DNA of 64,000 nucleotides. It comes from an uncultured Saprospiraceae bacterium. GTDB lineage: Bacteria; Bacteroidota; Bacteroidia; Chitinophagales; Saprospiraceae. The number at the start of each line of letters is the position of its first letter. Position 1 is the first letter of the stretch. The notes beneath the pieces are model-generated. The model did not search any database. It had not been told where the DNA came from and saw only the letters and a program-made list of their open reading frames with translations. The DNA is taken from assembly GCA_937981555.1 (NCBI GenBank), contig CALJOK010000103.1, positions 35,354-99,353 of the forward strand. The letters run 5' to 3'. Positions 17,869 to 26,409 of the stretch are shown one piece after another. Both the position numbers and the translations under genes were made by a program.

Positions 17869-18531
17869 TTAGAAGACTATTTCTGTTGGCTTCCTAATCA
17901 AAAAATAAGAAGCATCTTTGGAAGGGCGAAGAATAAGAGCCTCTTCTCCTTTATTAATTTGGACCACATCGTCTTTGTCCACTTTGACATAAATGAGTAG
18001 TGACCTGTTTTTATGAATAACCTCAGCTTGTCCTTTCTTTGTTTGATTGGCCGTTACGGTCAGTTTACAAAGCATTCCAACAAAGTCAACATCTTCTTCC
18101 GGCGTATTGAGTTGTTGAAAAACAGGTATCAAAGGAGTTGTAATTACCTTTGTTAAAAGAAGGCTGATAAATAAATTGGGGATCATTAACATGAGTGCAA
18201 AAATCAAATTGCCTCCTCCCCAATAATGGTTCATTAATATATTGATCATCCAAGCAAACAAGATGGCAAAAGAAAGAATTACCATAGTGGGTAATTTTCC
18301 GAAATTGAAAAAATGAAGTGCCCCTGCCAGCCAGCCACTCGTCCCTTCCGCACCATCTACATCTGCATCCAAGTCTACATCAAGGTCAGCATCCACATCT
18401 AGATCAATATCAAAGGCATTCATATCCAAGCCTCCTGCAATGACGGATAGCCAATAGAGAAGTACGAGGACCAACAGCAATGTGTAGATAATGTTTTCCG
18501 CAGAAAGTGCAGCTTGAAATAATTCAGTCAT
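17869..18531 (-). CDS. YqiJ-like membrane protein with C-terminal OB-fold-like domain
   Basis: A 220-residue protein, first gene of the flotillin set. A membrane helix occupies about residues 15-33, an Asp-rich low-complexity stretch about 38-62 (DIDLDVDADLDVDLDADVD), and two or three more helices about 70-135. A beta-rich C-terminal domain follows (about 145-220, VGMLCKLTVTANQTKKGQAE), resembling the NfeD-like OB-fold of YqiJ. NfeD-type proteins usually pair with SPFH proteins and are thought to stabilise or modulate them in the membrane. The Asp repeat may be extracytoplasmic and could bind cations; that is a guess. Family assignment rests on topology and neighbour. Confidence 0.8.
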   Translation of the reverse strand: MTELFQAALSAENIIYTLLLVLVLLYWLSVIAGGLDMNAFDIDLDVDADLDVDLDADVDGAEGTSGWLAGALHFFNFGKLPTMVILSFAILFAWMINILMNHYWGGGNLIFALMLMIPNLFISLLLTKVITTPLIPVFQQLNTPEEDVDFVGMLCKLTVTANQTKKGQAEVIHKNRSLLIYVKVDKDDVVQINKGEEALILRPSKDASYFLIRKPTEIVF

Positions 18532-18944
18532 ATTTTGTTCGATTAGCTGTACGATAGTTTTAGTAATGAGACCTTAAGCTATACTTAGTTTTTGAGTAGT
18601 CTGATGTCTAAAAAGATCGTTTTAATTAAATTTCTTGTCTTGTTTTAATCTTAGCTCTAATATGTTAATTTTTTCTTAATAAAGTCATATAATATCGGCA
18701 AATGGTGAAAGAAATCAGATAAAACAATATTAAGGATCGGAGTGGAGATATTTTAAATTCTAGGATTATGAAAAGTAAGGATATAAGTAAATCTGTTTTT
18801 TTTATCATAAAAGTAAAGTCACCTAAGTATACTTAGATGACTTTACTTTTATGTAGAAATTTATGTTTAGTTGTCGGTCAACTTTTTTTAGGATATTATA
18901 AAGCCTTCTATTAAAAGCTTAATCGAGAGAATTAAAAAAATACT
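18532..18944. other. Non-coding gap upstream of the flotillin set
   Basis: About 400 nt without a credible gene. It must hold the promoter of the leftward flotillin set, but I could not find an exact TTTG/TAnnTTTG pair. Its only clear element is the 48-bp palindrome at 18806-18853. Confidence 0.5.
18806..18853. repeat. 48-bp near-perfect palindrome containing an iteron-like core
   Basis: A dyad centred at 18829/18830 (GTATAC) runs 24 bp on each side with a single mismatched pair. Its left arm contains TAAAGTCACCTA (18813-18824), identical to the core of the iteron variant near 2001-2012. It may be a bidirectional terminator between the flotillin set and the broken regulator gene. Confidence 0.75.
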
Positions 18945-19682
18945 CTAATATTCACTTGGATACTTTCCAAATCGTTTTTTGAAATTCCGAGCAAAGTACT
19001 TTTCATCTTTAAAACCTACTTTGTAAGCAATCGTTTTAATATTAGCAAATTTATTAGATTCCAAATATTATCGAGCTTGTTCAAATCGAACCTGATTGAT
19101 GTAGTTGTTTGGAGTCAGTCCTGTTAATGTTTTTATTTTTCGATAAACCAATGATCGACTCATAGCCAACTCTTTTGCCAATTTATCGACAGTATAACTA
19201 CTGTTTGATATATTTTCACGAACGACGTTTTCGAGATCTGTCAACCATTCCATGTCTTCCAAAGTCATTTTTGCTCCGCCTTCTATGAGCAATTGTTTTT
19301 TTCCAACAGAGGGAACGGCGTTTAAAGCTTCTTCTGCCAATTGAAATGCCTTCTTTTCATCTGCATAATTTATTAAATTATCAATTCTAGCTATTAACTC
19401 TTCTTCCACAAATGGTTTGGTTAAATAATCATCAATTCCGATTCGCAATCCTTTTAATTTATATTTAATATCATTTAATGCAGTCAACATAATAAAAGGA
19501 ATAGCTGCAAAATTCTCATCTTTTTTGACTGCCTCTAAAAAATTGTACCCGTCCATAACAGGCATCATGATATCTGAAATAATCAAATGAATATGGCTCG
19601 ATTGCGCCTCCAATATTTTTATTCCTTCAACACCATTGTTTGCAATAATAATATTATAAAAAGATTTTAATCTAAAGAATTC
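18945..19682 (-). pseudogene. Broken response regulator with AraC-type HTH
   Basis: Read leftward, the frame gives the end of a receiver domain (IISDIMMPVMDGYNFLEA with the phospho-acceptor Asp, then DDYLTKPF), a linker and an AraC HTH (YTVDKLAKELAMSRSLVYRK). An in-frame TAA at 19068-19070 interrupts NQVRFEQAR. Beyond it the same frame continues for 41 sense codons with the expected second AraC helix (IKTIAYKVGFKDEKYFARNF) to a TAG at 18945. At the other end homology fades at about 19682, next to a CCCGATGC palindrome, so the start and the first receiver strand with its acidic residues are missing. It was probably a response regulator or the C-terminus of a hybrid two-component sensor. Functional product is unlikely. 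Confidence 0.8.
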
Positions 19683-19943
19683 CCCGATGCTTGCATCGGG
19701 TGCAGAGGAGTTAAGTAAAAAATAACTGAATTTTTAAAATAATAATAATATGAAATCTATTTGCTTTTGTACCCCCGCTGTCCGATACAGCAGACTGACA
19801 ATTAAAGAGCTGTGTTGCTCGTGTTGACTTTAAAGTCAACATACGGCAGAAGCGGACTTAGTCCGACAGTCTACAAGTCGATGGGGACAAAATACAGTAA
19901 CAAAGACAACAAATGCACTTACGTCGCAAGATGTAAGTGCATT
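19683..19943. repeat. Cluster of palindromes in a decayed intergenic zone
   Basis: Four structures lie within 260 bp. An 8-bp hairpin CCCGATGC-TT-GCATCGGG is at 19683-19700. A GC-richer segment at 19775-19886 has imperfect long inverted repeats and a CGGACT-T-AGTCCG hairpin. An 18-bp perfect palindrome GTTGACTTTAAAGTCAAC is at 19823-19840. An 11-bp perfect stem AATGCACTTAC with a 10-nt loop is at 19912-19943. The motif CCGCTGTCCGATACA at 19775 recurs in degenerate form at 20224-20258. From here to 20350 no gene is convincing; two overlapping frames (19812-20141, 19937-20209) lack family features. The set looks like REP-type or transposon debris. Confidence 0.6.
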
Positions 19944-20350
19944 GTTATTATATGTCAATTAAAAGAAAAAAACTTAGGAAGCGAGTTGCTGAATTGCTTG
20001 TGGCTTTTTTTTTTTCCAAAAAACCAATTTCGCATAATAGCCAGAGAGCGAAAAAAATTAGATATTCCCCTTTCTACTCTATATTTCTACTTATTTTTAT
20101 TCTACCTTTTACACACTCAAAACCAAAAAGCGAAATTATGAACATCTACACTTTTGATGAAAACAACACATCCAATTCTGAATTCAACAAAGATGAACCT
20201 AGAAAATAATTTGGTTCTTTTCTCCGCTGTACGACACAATTAGCATTGACAGATAAAAGAAAAATCAAGTTCAATTATTCCTAATTCTATTGTGATTGCA
20301 GAGCAAGGAAAATATTTAATAACAAAATCTCCAACCATTTTGAATTAATA

Positions 20351-20986
20351 ATGAAGCACATCGTTAAAAGCATTCCCAATAAAGGAAAAAGGAAAAATGG
20401 AGATAACTATAACTTCTTTGAAGATGATTCTGTAACCATAGCAATAGTAGCTGACGGAGTAGGTGGAAACGCTTGCGATTGGAAAGCATCAGAACAGGCA
20501 TGCCAGGACCTTATTCATTATTTCCAAAACGAATACCGTGACTTAGGGATCAAAGAAGGAATTGCCCATAGCTTGATGAAAACATATGCAAGAATTTATT
20601 GGACGAAAGGAGAATGTGAAGGAATGCTGACCACCTTAGTTGCTGTAATAATAGATAAGGAAACTGAGGAGTATTTCTATTTTGGAATTGGAGATAGTCT
20701 TATTTTAAAATTTGAAAATGATACGATTGAAGAGTTGACTCCTGAATGTGCTTTTAGAATTAGACCTGATTTACTTCCGAGTAGAGTTAAGAGTGGGGGG
20801 AAGTTAAAGGGAGATACTTCCTTCGCATTAATGTCTGATGGCATTTCTACTAATAGAAAAAGATACCAAGAAGAATTAGAGTTAGTTATAAAATCAGAAA
20901 ATTGGGAAAATAAATTTGATGAAATTATGCAGTTAAATCAACTAACTCAATTTGATGACATGACCTTAATGTTATTGAAAAATTAA
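20351..20986 (+). CDS. PP2C-family protein phosphatase
   Basis: A 211-residue PPM/PP2C phosphatase, slightly short for the family. The metal-binding acidic positions are visible: D18 in KNGDNY, D35 in VADGVGG, D163 in MSDGIS and D202/D203 in FDDMT, with FGIGDS around residue 113 forming the conserved central strand. Such enzymes dephosphorylate Ser/Thr proteins or act in partner-switching on anti-sigma antagonists. No Ser/Thr kinase gene is in the window. The histidine kinase gene starts 67 nt downstream on the same strand, so the phosphatase may belong to that signalling cluster. Cytoplasmic, no membrane segment. Confidence 0.88.
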   Translation: MKHIVKSIPNKGKRKNGDNYNFFEDDSVTIAIVADGVGGNACDWKASEQACQDLIHYFQNEYRDLGIKEGIAHSLMKTYARIYWTKGECEGMLTTLVAVIIDKETEEYFYFGIGDSLILKFENDTIEELTPECAFRIRPDLLPSRVKSGGKLKGDTSFALMSDGISTNRKRYQEELELVIKSENWENKFDEIMQLNQLTQFDDMTLMLLKN

Positions 20987-21041
20987 AAGTAATTGATTAT
21001 TATTGACCTCTAATATTCCATTATTGAGATAATTAAAAAAC

Positions 21042-21049
21042 TACTTTTG
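21042..21049 (+). promoter_or_regulatory. -7 promoter element of the histidine kinase gene
   Basis: TACTTTTG matches TAnnTTTG and ends 4 nt before the ATG at 21054, implying a near-leaderless mRNA. A TTTG at the -33 spacing is not present. Confidence 0.35.
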
Positions 21050-21053
21050 TTAT

Positions 21054-24000
21054 ATGTCCCTTTCCCATAAGTTACTATTATTTTGTTCTATTCTAACACT
21101 ACAACTTTCTGCACAAGTTTGTGGGAAAGTTACCTATGGGCAAAATGATGGAATCTCTTTACCTTACTATAATACATTCCTTGATTCAAAAGGAGGAATT
21201 TGGGTTGATTCAAGAGGAGGAGGAGTTAATTACTTTGATGGGAAAGCTTGGCAAAATTTTACCGTTGAGGATGGTCTTTTATTTAGTTGGAGCTACGGAT
21301 TCCGTGAAGATAAGGAGGGAGGTATATGGATACATCATCCATATTCAAAAGGAACAACTAGGTATTTGGATGGTGCTTTTCAACAGTATGTTAATTTAAC
21401 TTCTAAGCAGGATACTCTTTTGGAAGGACAGAAACAATTTCCTCCTATTTATAAGGAAGATCCTCATATGTTTATTGATCCAGAAACACGGAATTTGAAA
21501 GCATGGAGAATAGATACTACCCAACAATTATGGATACATGAGTTTGATTATAAGACTCAATCATTTGATTTAGAAGGAGAACCATTTTTGAGTGAACAAC
21601 TGCTGAATCAGTATGGTCAGATGATTAAAAATCCTTTAATTGACTCAGGGTTAACTCGTTGGGAAGAAGATTTGTGTATGTACTTGGCTCACAGTAACAA
21701 AATGGAGACTGTTCTTATTTTTAAGAATGGAGCGACTAAGAAAATGCCAATTGGTAGTGGATATCATGATGATGCCTTTCGTTTAAAGATCAAAAATACA
21801 AAAGGATATACCTATTATAAGGAAGAAAAGGGAAAATTATTAATTAGTAGTTTTGAAGAGGAAAATTGGAAAGAAGTGGAACCACCTAAATTAACTAGGT
21901 ATGGAAATAATTTAGAAAAGGTTCCTATGAAGTTTCGCTCCTTTCATTTTGGTCAAAATGAGAAGCCCTCAAAAGGATTATTTTGTACGCTATGGCAAAT
22001 TGATGATTCTAATTTTCCCAACCTATTCGTCTTAGCAGAGCATCATCCATCTTCTAATGAAGTTATCCAAACCACCATCTTTAATGAAGTCCCAAGTCAA
22101 ATAGATAGAAGAACACAATTTTCTAAAGATAAAGCAGGAACATATTGGTACACGAATGGACATGAGGTCGTTAGACTTTTCCCCGACCAATTATTGTTAT
22201 CTGTCAATGATCAAGGATTACCTTCCAATACCTGGGGTATTACTGGAGGGTACGGTGACCGTATATGGTTATCCTCTTGGCACCATTCCGCATCATCTGA
22301 GATAGGCATTCATTCATTTGATGGTTTCAATTTAAATTTACCGCCCGATAATCTTCTTCCTTTTTGTCGATTCAATGATTCAGGAGTCAGAGATAAACAA
22401 GGTTTTAATTACTTTCCTAACGGAGCAGCTAGAATATCGCAAATGTCTGATTTTGGCATCTTGAAGTTTAATCATGCAGGAGAATATGAAATTTTATGTC
22501 CGAACATGCAAGGATTTTTTCTGGATTGGGATCGACAGGGTAGTCTATTATATGGAACTATGAATAATGGATTATGGATATTACCAAAAGGGGAAAAAGG
22601 AATCGAGCATGCTGATTGGAAAAAAATTGACGCTTCAAAAGGATTGAAACTTAAAAATGTCCTGACAGCTTTAGAAGATCATAAGGGGCGTTATTGGATG
22701 GGACGAGGTAGTCAAGGTTTATCTGTTTATTTACCTGATAGGGATACGATTTATAATTGGGTGAAAGAACAGCATCCTGAAAATCTAGGTGTTCAGAGTA
22801 TGGCTGAAGACCAGCAAGGTAATTTATGGTTTGGGACAGATAAAGGATTGTGCTTTTTTGAAAATAGCACAACGATAACACCTGATATTAAAATTAATGA
22901 GTTAGCGTTGGTGGCTTCGGATTATTTAGGGGAATCTATGATTCAGGTTTGTAAACTCTACGATGAGCATACCCTAATTATTGGGAACAAAAAAGGATAT
23001 TTTTTATTAGACCTCGACGCTTGGTACGCCACCCCAAGGCAATTATTAATTCATTCCTACAATTCCAAGAATGGAAATAATGCTGGTCATATAAATCAGA
23101 ATGGGGTTTGGATAGATCATAATAAAGATATCTGGCTAACAGGAAATAAAGGTGTGGTCAGATTTAATCCAACGCTCTTAACAAAGGATAAAGCCATACC
23201 TACTATAATTATCGATAGCCTTGAAGTTGGCGAAAAGAGATTCTTCGCATTTGATACTAAGATTAAACTTGAATCGACAGAACGAACGCTGAGGATAAAC
23301 TTCAGTCATGCGCCCAATCCATTGTATTATGATAACATCCATTTTAGGTATAGACTATCAGGTGATTCAGATTGGTCTAAGTTAACGAATCAGACTTTTA
23401 TCGAATATTTAAATCTCTCCGCAGGTGATTATACATTTGAAGTAATCGCAGAAAAGAACGGATTGCGTTCAGCTCCTAAGAAACTTAAGTTCCTAATACC
23501 TAAGGTTTTATGGCGAAATCCGTTGTTTTGGACAACTATTTTTGCATTCTTACTAGCAGTCGCTTTATATTATCTGAAAAAGGAAAAAGAAATATATGAA
23601 CGGGAACTGCAGATCGAAAAAAATAAAGTCCAAATGGCCAATTTAAAAAAGGAAAAGCTACAGGTACAAGCGATTGTAAATCAGCTAAATCCTCATTTTA
23701 TTAATAATGCCTTGCAATGGTTGCAGGTTCGGCTTGATGATAATGATGACAAAGAAGCAGTCAGCGTAGTAGCTAAACTTTCAGAAAACATTAGCAGCGT
23801 GTTTAAGAACAGTCGAGCCGAAAAAGCATATCATAGTTTACCCAATGAAATGCTTTTAGTCAAGAATTATTTATTTATACAGAAACGTAGATTTAAAAAT
23901 GATCTCCAATATGACATTTCCGACTTTGAGCATTTCGAAAAATATGAAGATATTAATATTCCATTGTTAATGATTCAGATACATGTAGAAAATGCAGTAG

Positions 24001-24305
24001 AGCATGGCATTCGAAATAAAAAAGGAGGAGGCAAAATAAAACTAACCATTGAAGAAGAGACGAACATGGTTTTGGTAAAAATCGAAGATACTGGAGTAGG
24101 ACGAAAGGCTGCACATAAAATAGGCTCGAAGGGAACACAAAATGGAACTAAGATGCTAAAAGAATTAGAAACAATTTATAACAAACAAAATGAGCTCGCT
24201 ATTAGTCAGGTATTTGAAGATGACATTTTCTCAGATGAAATGGGGAACAGATATGGTACCAGAATGATCATTCGTTTACCCAAAACATATAACTATAACT
24301 TATGA
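21054..24305 (+). CDS. Propeller-type sensor histidine kinase, LytS family
   Basis: A 1083-residue membrane sensor. Signal peptide about 1-21; periplasmic two-component-regulator propeller repeats about 25-715 (GGIWVDSRGGGVNYFDG, GNLWFGTDKGLCFF); a Y_Y_Y domain about 735-815 (HFRYRLSGDSDW); one transmembrane helix about 822-842; a coiled linker; then a LytS-type kinase with the phospho-acceptor H881 in QLNPHFINNALQWL, N-box HVENAVEHGI and G-box EDTGVGR. It should sense an external ligand, often a polysaccharide in this class, and phosphorylate a LytTR regulator. The stop overlaps the next gene by ATGA (24302-24305), showing translational coupling to that regulator. The acceptor region reads FINNAL instead of the more usual FIFNSL; the histidine is intact. 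Confidence 0.92.
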   Translation: MSLSHKLLLFCSILTLQLSAQVCGKVTYGQNDGISLPYYNTFLDSKGGIWVDSRGGGVNYFDGKAWQNFTVEDGLLFSWSYGFREDKEGGIWIHHPYSKGTTRYLDGAFQQYVNLTSKQDTLLEGQKQFPPIYKEDPHMFIDPETRNLKAWRIDTTQQLWIHEFDYKTQSFDLEGEPFLSEQLLNQYGQMIKNPLIDSGLTRWEEDLCMYLAHSNKMETVLIFKNGATKKMPIGSGYHDDAFRLKIKNTKGYTYYKEEKGKLLISSFEEENWKEVEPPKLTRYGNNLEKVPMKFRSFHFGQNEKPSKGLFCTLWQIDDSNFPNLFVLAEHHPSSNEVIQTTIFNEVPSQIDRRTQFSKDKAGTYWYTNGHEVVRLFPDQLLLSVNDQGLPSNTWGITGGYGDRIWLSSWHHSASSEIGIHSFDGFNLNLPPDNLLPFCRFNDSGVRDKQGFNYFPNGAARISQMSDFGILKFNHAGEYEILCPNMQGFFLDWDRQGSLLYGTMNNGLWILPKGEKGIEHADWKKIDASKGLKLKNVLTALEDHKGRYWMGRGSQGLSVYLPDRDTIYNWVKEQHPENLGVQSMAEDQQGNLWFGTDKGLCFFENSTTITPDIKINELALVASDYLGESMIQVCKLYDEHTLIIGNKKGYFLLDLDAWYATPRQLLIHSYNSKNGNNAGHINQNGVWIDHNKDIWLTGNKGVVRFNPTLLTKDKAIPTIIIDSLEVGEKRFFAFDTKIKLESTERTLRINFSHAPNPLYYDNIHFRYRLSGDSDWSKLTNQTFIEYLNLSAGDYTFEVIAEKNGLRSAPKKLKFLIPKVLWRNPLFWTTIFAFLLAVALYYLKKEKEIYERELQIEKNKVQMANLKKEKLQVQAIVNQLNPHFINNALQWLQVRLDDNDDKEAVSVVAKLSENISSVFKNSRAEKAYHSLPNEMLLVKNYLFIQKRRFKNDLQYDISDFEHFEKYEDINIPLLMIQIHVENAVEHGIRNKKGGGKIKLTIEEETNMVLVKIEDTGVGRKAAHKIGSKGTQNGTKMLKELETIYNKQNELAISQVFEDDIFSDEMGNRYGTRMIIRLPKTYNYNL

Positions 24306-25681
24306 ATACCTCTAAATTACGATGTGTTGTATTAGAAGATGAAGATGATATTCGTTTCTGGCTAGTAAAAAAACTGGGAGAATTTTCAGAATTAGACATT
24401 ATAGGGGAAGCAACTAATCTTGATGATGCCTACCGACTAATTGCGACAACCAAACCAGATGTAGCCTTCATGGACGTTCAATTGATCGGAGGAGATGCAT
24501 TTACCCTATTATCTAGGCTTCAGAATAATGGACTTCCGATTCCATATATCGTAATGGCTACAGGCTATCCAGAATATGTATTGACTGCCCTTAATGATTA
24601 TCGACGTTATATCGTTCAATACTTGACCAAGCCTTTTATTGAAAACTGGGAAGTTAAATTCCGAAAAGCCATTGATGCATTGATGGCAGCGAAGATGAAA
24701 GATTTATTGGAACTAGATAAGGAATTAAGAAAAATAAATACGTCTTCAATTGAACCAAGTCATACTTTTCTGCAGAGTAAAGGAAGTCTCTTTCGGCTTG
24801 ACTATGAGAGTATAGTTTATTTAGAAGCAGCAGGAGGGGGAGAATCTATTATTGTATTAGATAATTCTCATCATCAAGTTGATTTGACGCTAAATAGATT
24901 CATGCAACTGTTACCTGATAATTTTTATAGAATTAGTAAATCTAATATTGTTAATACAAAGCGGGTGTTTTCGATTAGTCGAGGTGACAGAACGGTAACT
25001 ATATTAAGAGAACCTAAAAATAAAGAATTAGGGATAAGTGATAATTATTATAATGCCTTTCTCAAGCAATTACCTATGGCGAAAAATAAACTGTCTGGTA
25101 AGTCAAGTAATCATAAAGTAAAGCAGAGTTTAGGAGAAACAAAAAAAAGCACGGCGAAGGAATATGAAAAAGTAACGGTGTTATATATTAACATCTCGGG
25201 TTTTTCAAAAGACAATTCAACTCAAGAAATGGACGATTGCTTTAATAGTTTTGACCAAATAATTACTGATTATGATCTTGAAAAAATTGACTATGTAGAT
25301 AGTTCTTACGTATGTGTAAGTGGATTAACAAAGCCAAAAAAGGATTATACAAAAAAAGTTATTCAAGCTGCTTTAGAAATCAAACAATTGATGATTGATC
25401 GAGAAGCAGCATCAACTAATCAGTCCCCTTTGGGTATTCGTATCGGAGTTCATACTGGAGCTGTATTAATAAAGGTAGAAGGCAATCAAAAAAAATCTTA
25501 TGAAGTCCGAGGAGCTGCTATAGATACGGCAAAAGAAATTGGAAAGCATGGAGAAATAGGAGACGTGAATATTTCAACCACAAGCTGGAAGCTGATTAGG
25601 AAAGAATTTAATTGTCGTTTCTCTGGAAGCGTAAAGACAAAAAATAAAGAGGAGATAGAAATATATGCAGTAAGTAGTTAA
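24302..25681 (+). CDS. REC-LytTR response regulator fused to a degenerate class III cyclase-like domain
   Basis: A 459-residue three-domain protein. The receiver (1-125) has E12/D13, phospho-acceptor D58 and K110 intact. The LytTR DNA-binding domain spans about 155-255. A low-complexity linker (262-288) leads to a cyclase homology domain (289-459) recognisable by VTVLYINISGFS, CVSGL and IRIGVHTGAVL. By alignment to the family pattern, first metal Asp is N297, second metal Asp is S334, the purine-binding Lys is D330, the transition-state Asn is D408 and Arg is E412. All five positions are changed, so nucleotide cyclisation is unlikely and a binding or dimerisation role is inferred. It is translationally coupled to the upstream kinase, and presumably controls transcription on its command. 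Confidence 0.88.
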   Translation: MNTSKLRCVVLEDEDDIRFWLVKKLGEFSELDIIGEATNLDDAYRLIATTKPDVAFMDVQLIGGDAFTLLSRLQNNGLPIPYIVMATGYPEYVLTALNDYRRYIVQYLTKPFIENWEVKFRKAIDALMAAKMKDLLELDKELRKINTSSIEPSHTFLQSKGSLFRLDYESIVYLEAAGGGESIIVLDNSHHQVDLTLNRFMQLLPDNFYRISKSNIVNTKRVFSISRGDRTVTILREPKNKELGISDNYYNAFLKQLPMAKNKLSGKSSNHKVKQSLGETKKSTAKEYEKVTVLYINISGFSKDNSTQEMDDCFNSFDQIITDYDLEKIDYVDSSYVCVSGLTKPKKDYTKKVIQAALEIKQLMIDREAASTNQSPLGIRIGVHTGAVLIKVEGNQKKSYEVRGAAIDTAKEIGKHGEIGDVNISTTSWKLIRKEFNCRFSGSVKTKNKEEIEIYAVSS

Positions 25682-25853
25682 AGATAAATTACACTAATCA
25701 GTTTTACATAAAAACCCACTTTTAGCACATAGGCTGAAAGTGGGTTTTTATGTTGATTTATTTCATGGCTAAAAACAGGGTTTTGGTGGTTGAAAAATGC
25801 AAGGTTGTGACAGGGTTTAAATTAGAAAAGACTAATGTTGGATATTTGACATA
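25640..25853 (+). repeat. Long direct repeat, left copy (about 214 bp)
   Basis: Aligned without gaps to 36653-36866 at an offset of exactly 11,013 bp, with only scattered mismatches and a stretch of over 100 bp that is identical. It includes the last 14 codons of the response-regulator gene, the terminator and the upstream sequence of the next gene. Homology fades after about 25853, shortly before the 25878 start. Confidence 0.9.
25710..25749 (+). terminator. Terminator of the signalling cluster
   Basis: AAAAACCCACTTT pairs with its reverse complement around a 13-nt loop and ends in TTTTT. An identical hairpin recurs at 36723-36762 within the long direct repeat. Confidence 0.8.
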
Positions 25854-25877
25854 TAAAACAAATAAATAATTAAAACA

Positions 25878-26345
25878 ATGAAAAAACGAATTTCAAATTA
25901 CACATTTCTCTTAATTCTTATTTTTGGTTTCAATCTATCATCTCTAAATGCTCAAGAAGGCTTGACTGAAAAAGGAACAATTTTTTTAAAAGCTTCCTCG
26001 GACCTAAACATATCATTCTCCAAAGGGCTTCCATTAGATTTATCAGTAGGAGGAGGATATTTTTTCTTTGATAATATAGCAATCGGTGCGGACATAAACC
26101 TTTCTAAATTTAGTGATGATTTTGCGACTACGCTAAGAGCTTTTGGAAGGTACTATTTAAAAGATAAATACTTTGGTGGCCTTGGAGTACAATCATATAG
26201 TTTTGATGGAGAAACTAATCTTTTATTTGATCTAGAAGTTGGGTATATGCATCCATTAACAGATAATATTATTATTGAACCAACATTGAATTTGGTAGAT
26301 TTTGAAAATCTCAATCTTAATGTTTCATTAAGTATTTACTTCTAA
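25878..26345 (+). CDS. Small outer-membrane beta-barrel protein
   Basis: A 155-residue exported protein with a signal peptide about 1-25 (cleavage after LNAQ). The mature part has alternating amphipathic strands (LSVGGGYFFFDNIAIGADINLS, split by turns) and ends in LNVSLSIYF with a C-terminal Phe, typical of outer-membrane barrels of the OmpW/outer membrane beta-barrel type. No ligand or partner can be inferred. It lies just inside the left copy of the long direct repeat, whose sequence forms its upstream region; the unrelated gene at 36898 has the same upstream block. Confidence 0.7.
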   Translation: MKKRISNYTFLLILIFGFNLSSLNAQEGLTEKGTIFLKASSDLNISFSKGLPLDLSVGGGYFFFDNIAIGADINLSKFSDDFATTLRAFGRYYLKDKYFGGLGVQSYSFDGETNLLFDLEVGYMHPLTDNIIIEPTLNLVDFENLNLNVSLSIYF

Positions 26346-26409
26346 TCTCATTTATCTATTATCCCTAAAAGGCTCAACGCTCTCTCTTTTAATTTCCAAA
26401 CAAATAAAC

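Noticed and set aside
19812..20209. Two overlapping frames (109 and 90 codons) before the phosphatase gene
   Set aside because: They cover palindrome debris, start inside a hairpin and have low-complexity Phe/Lys composition; a short peptide starting near 20138 cannot be excluded but has no support.
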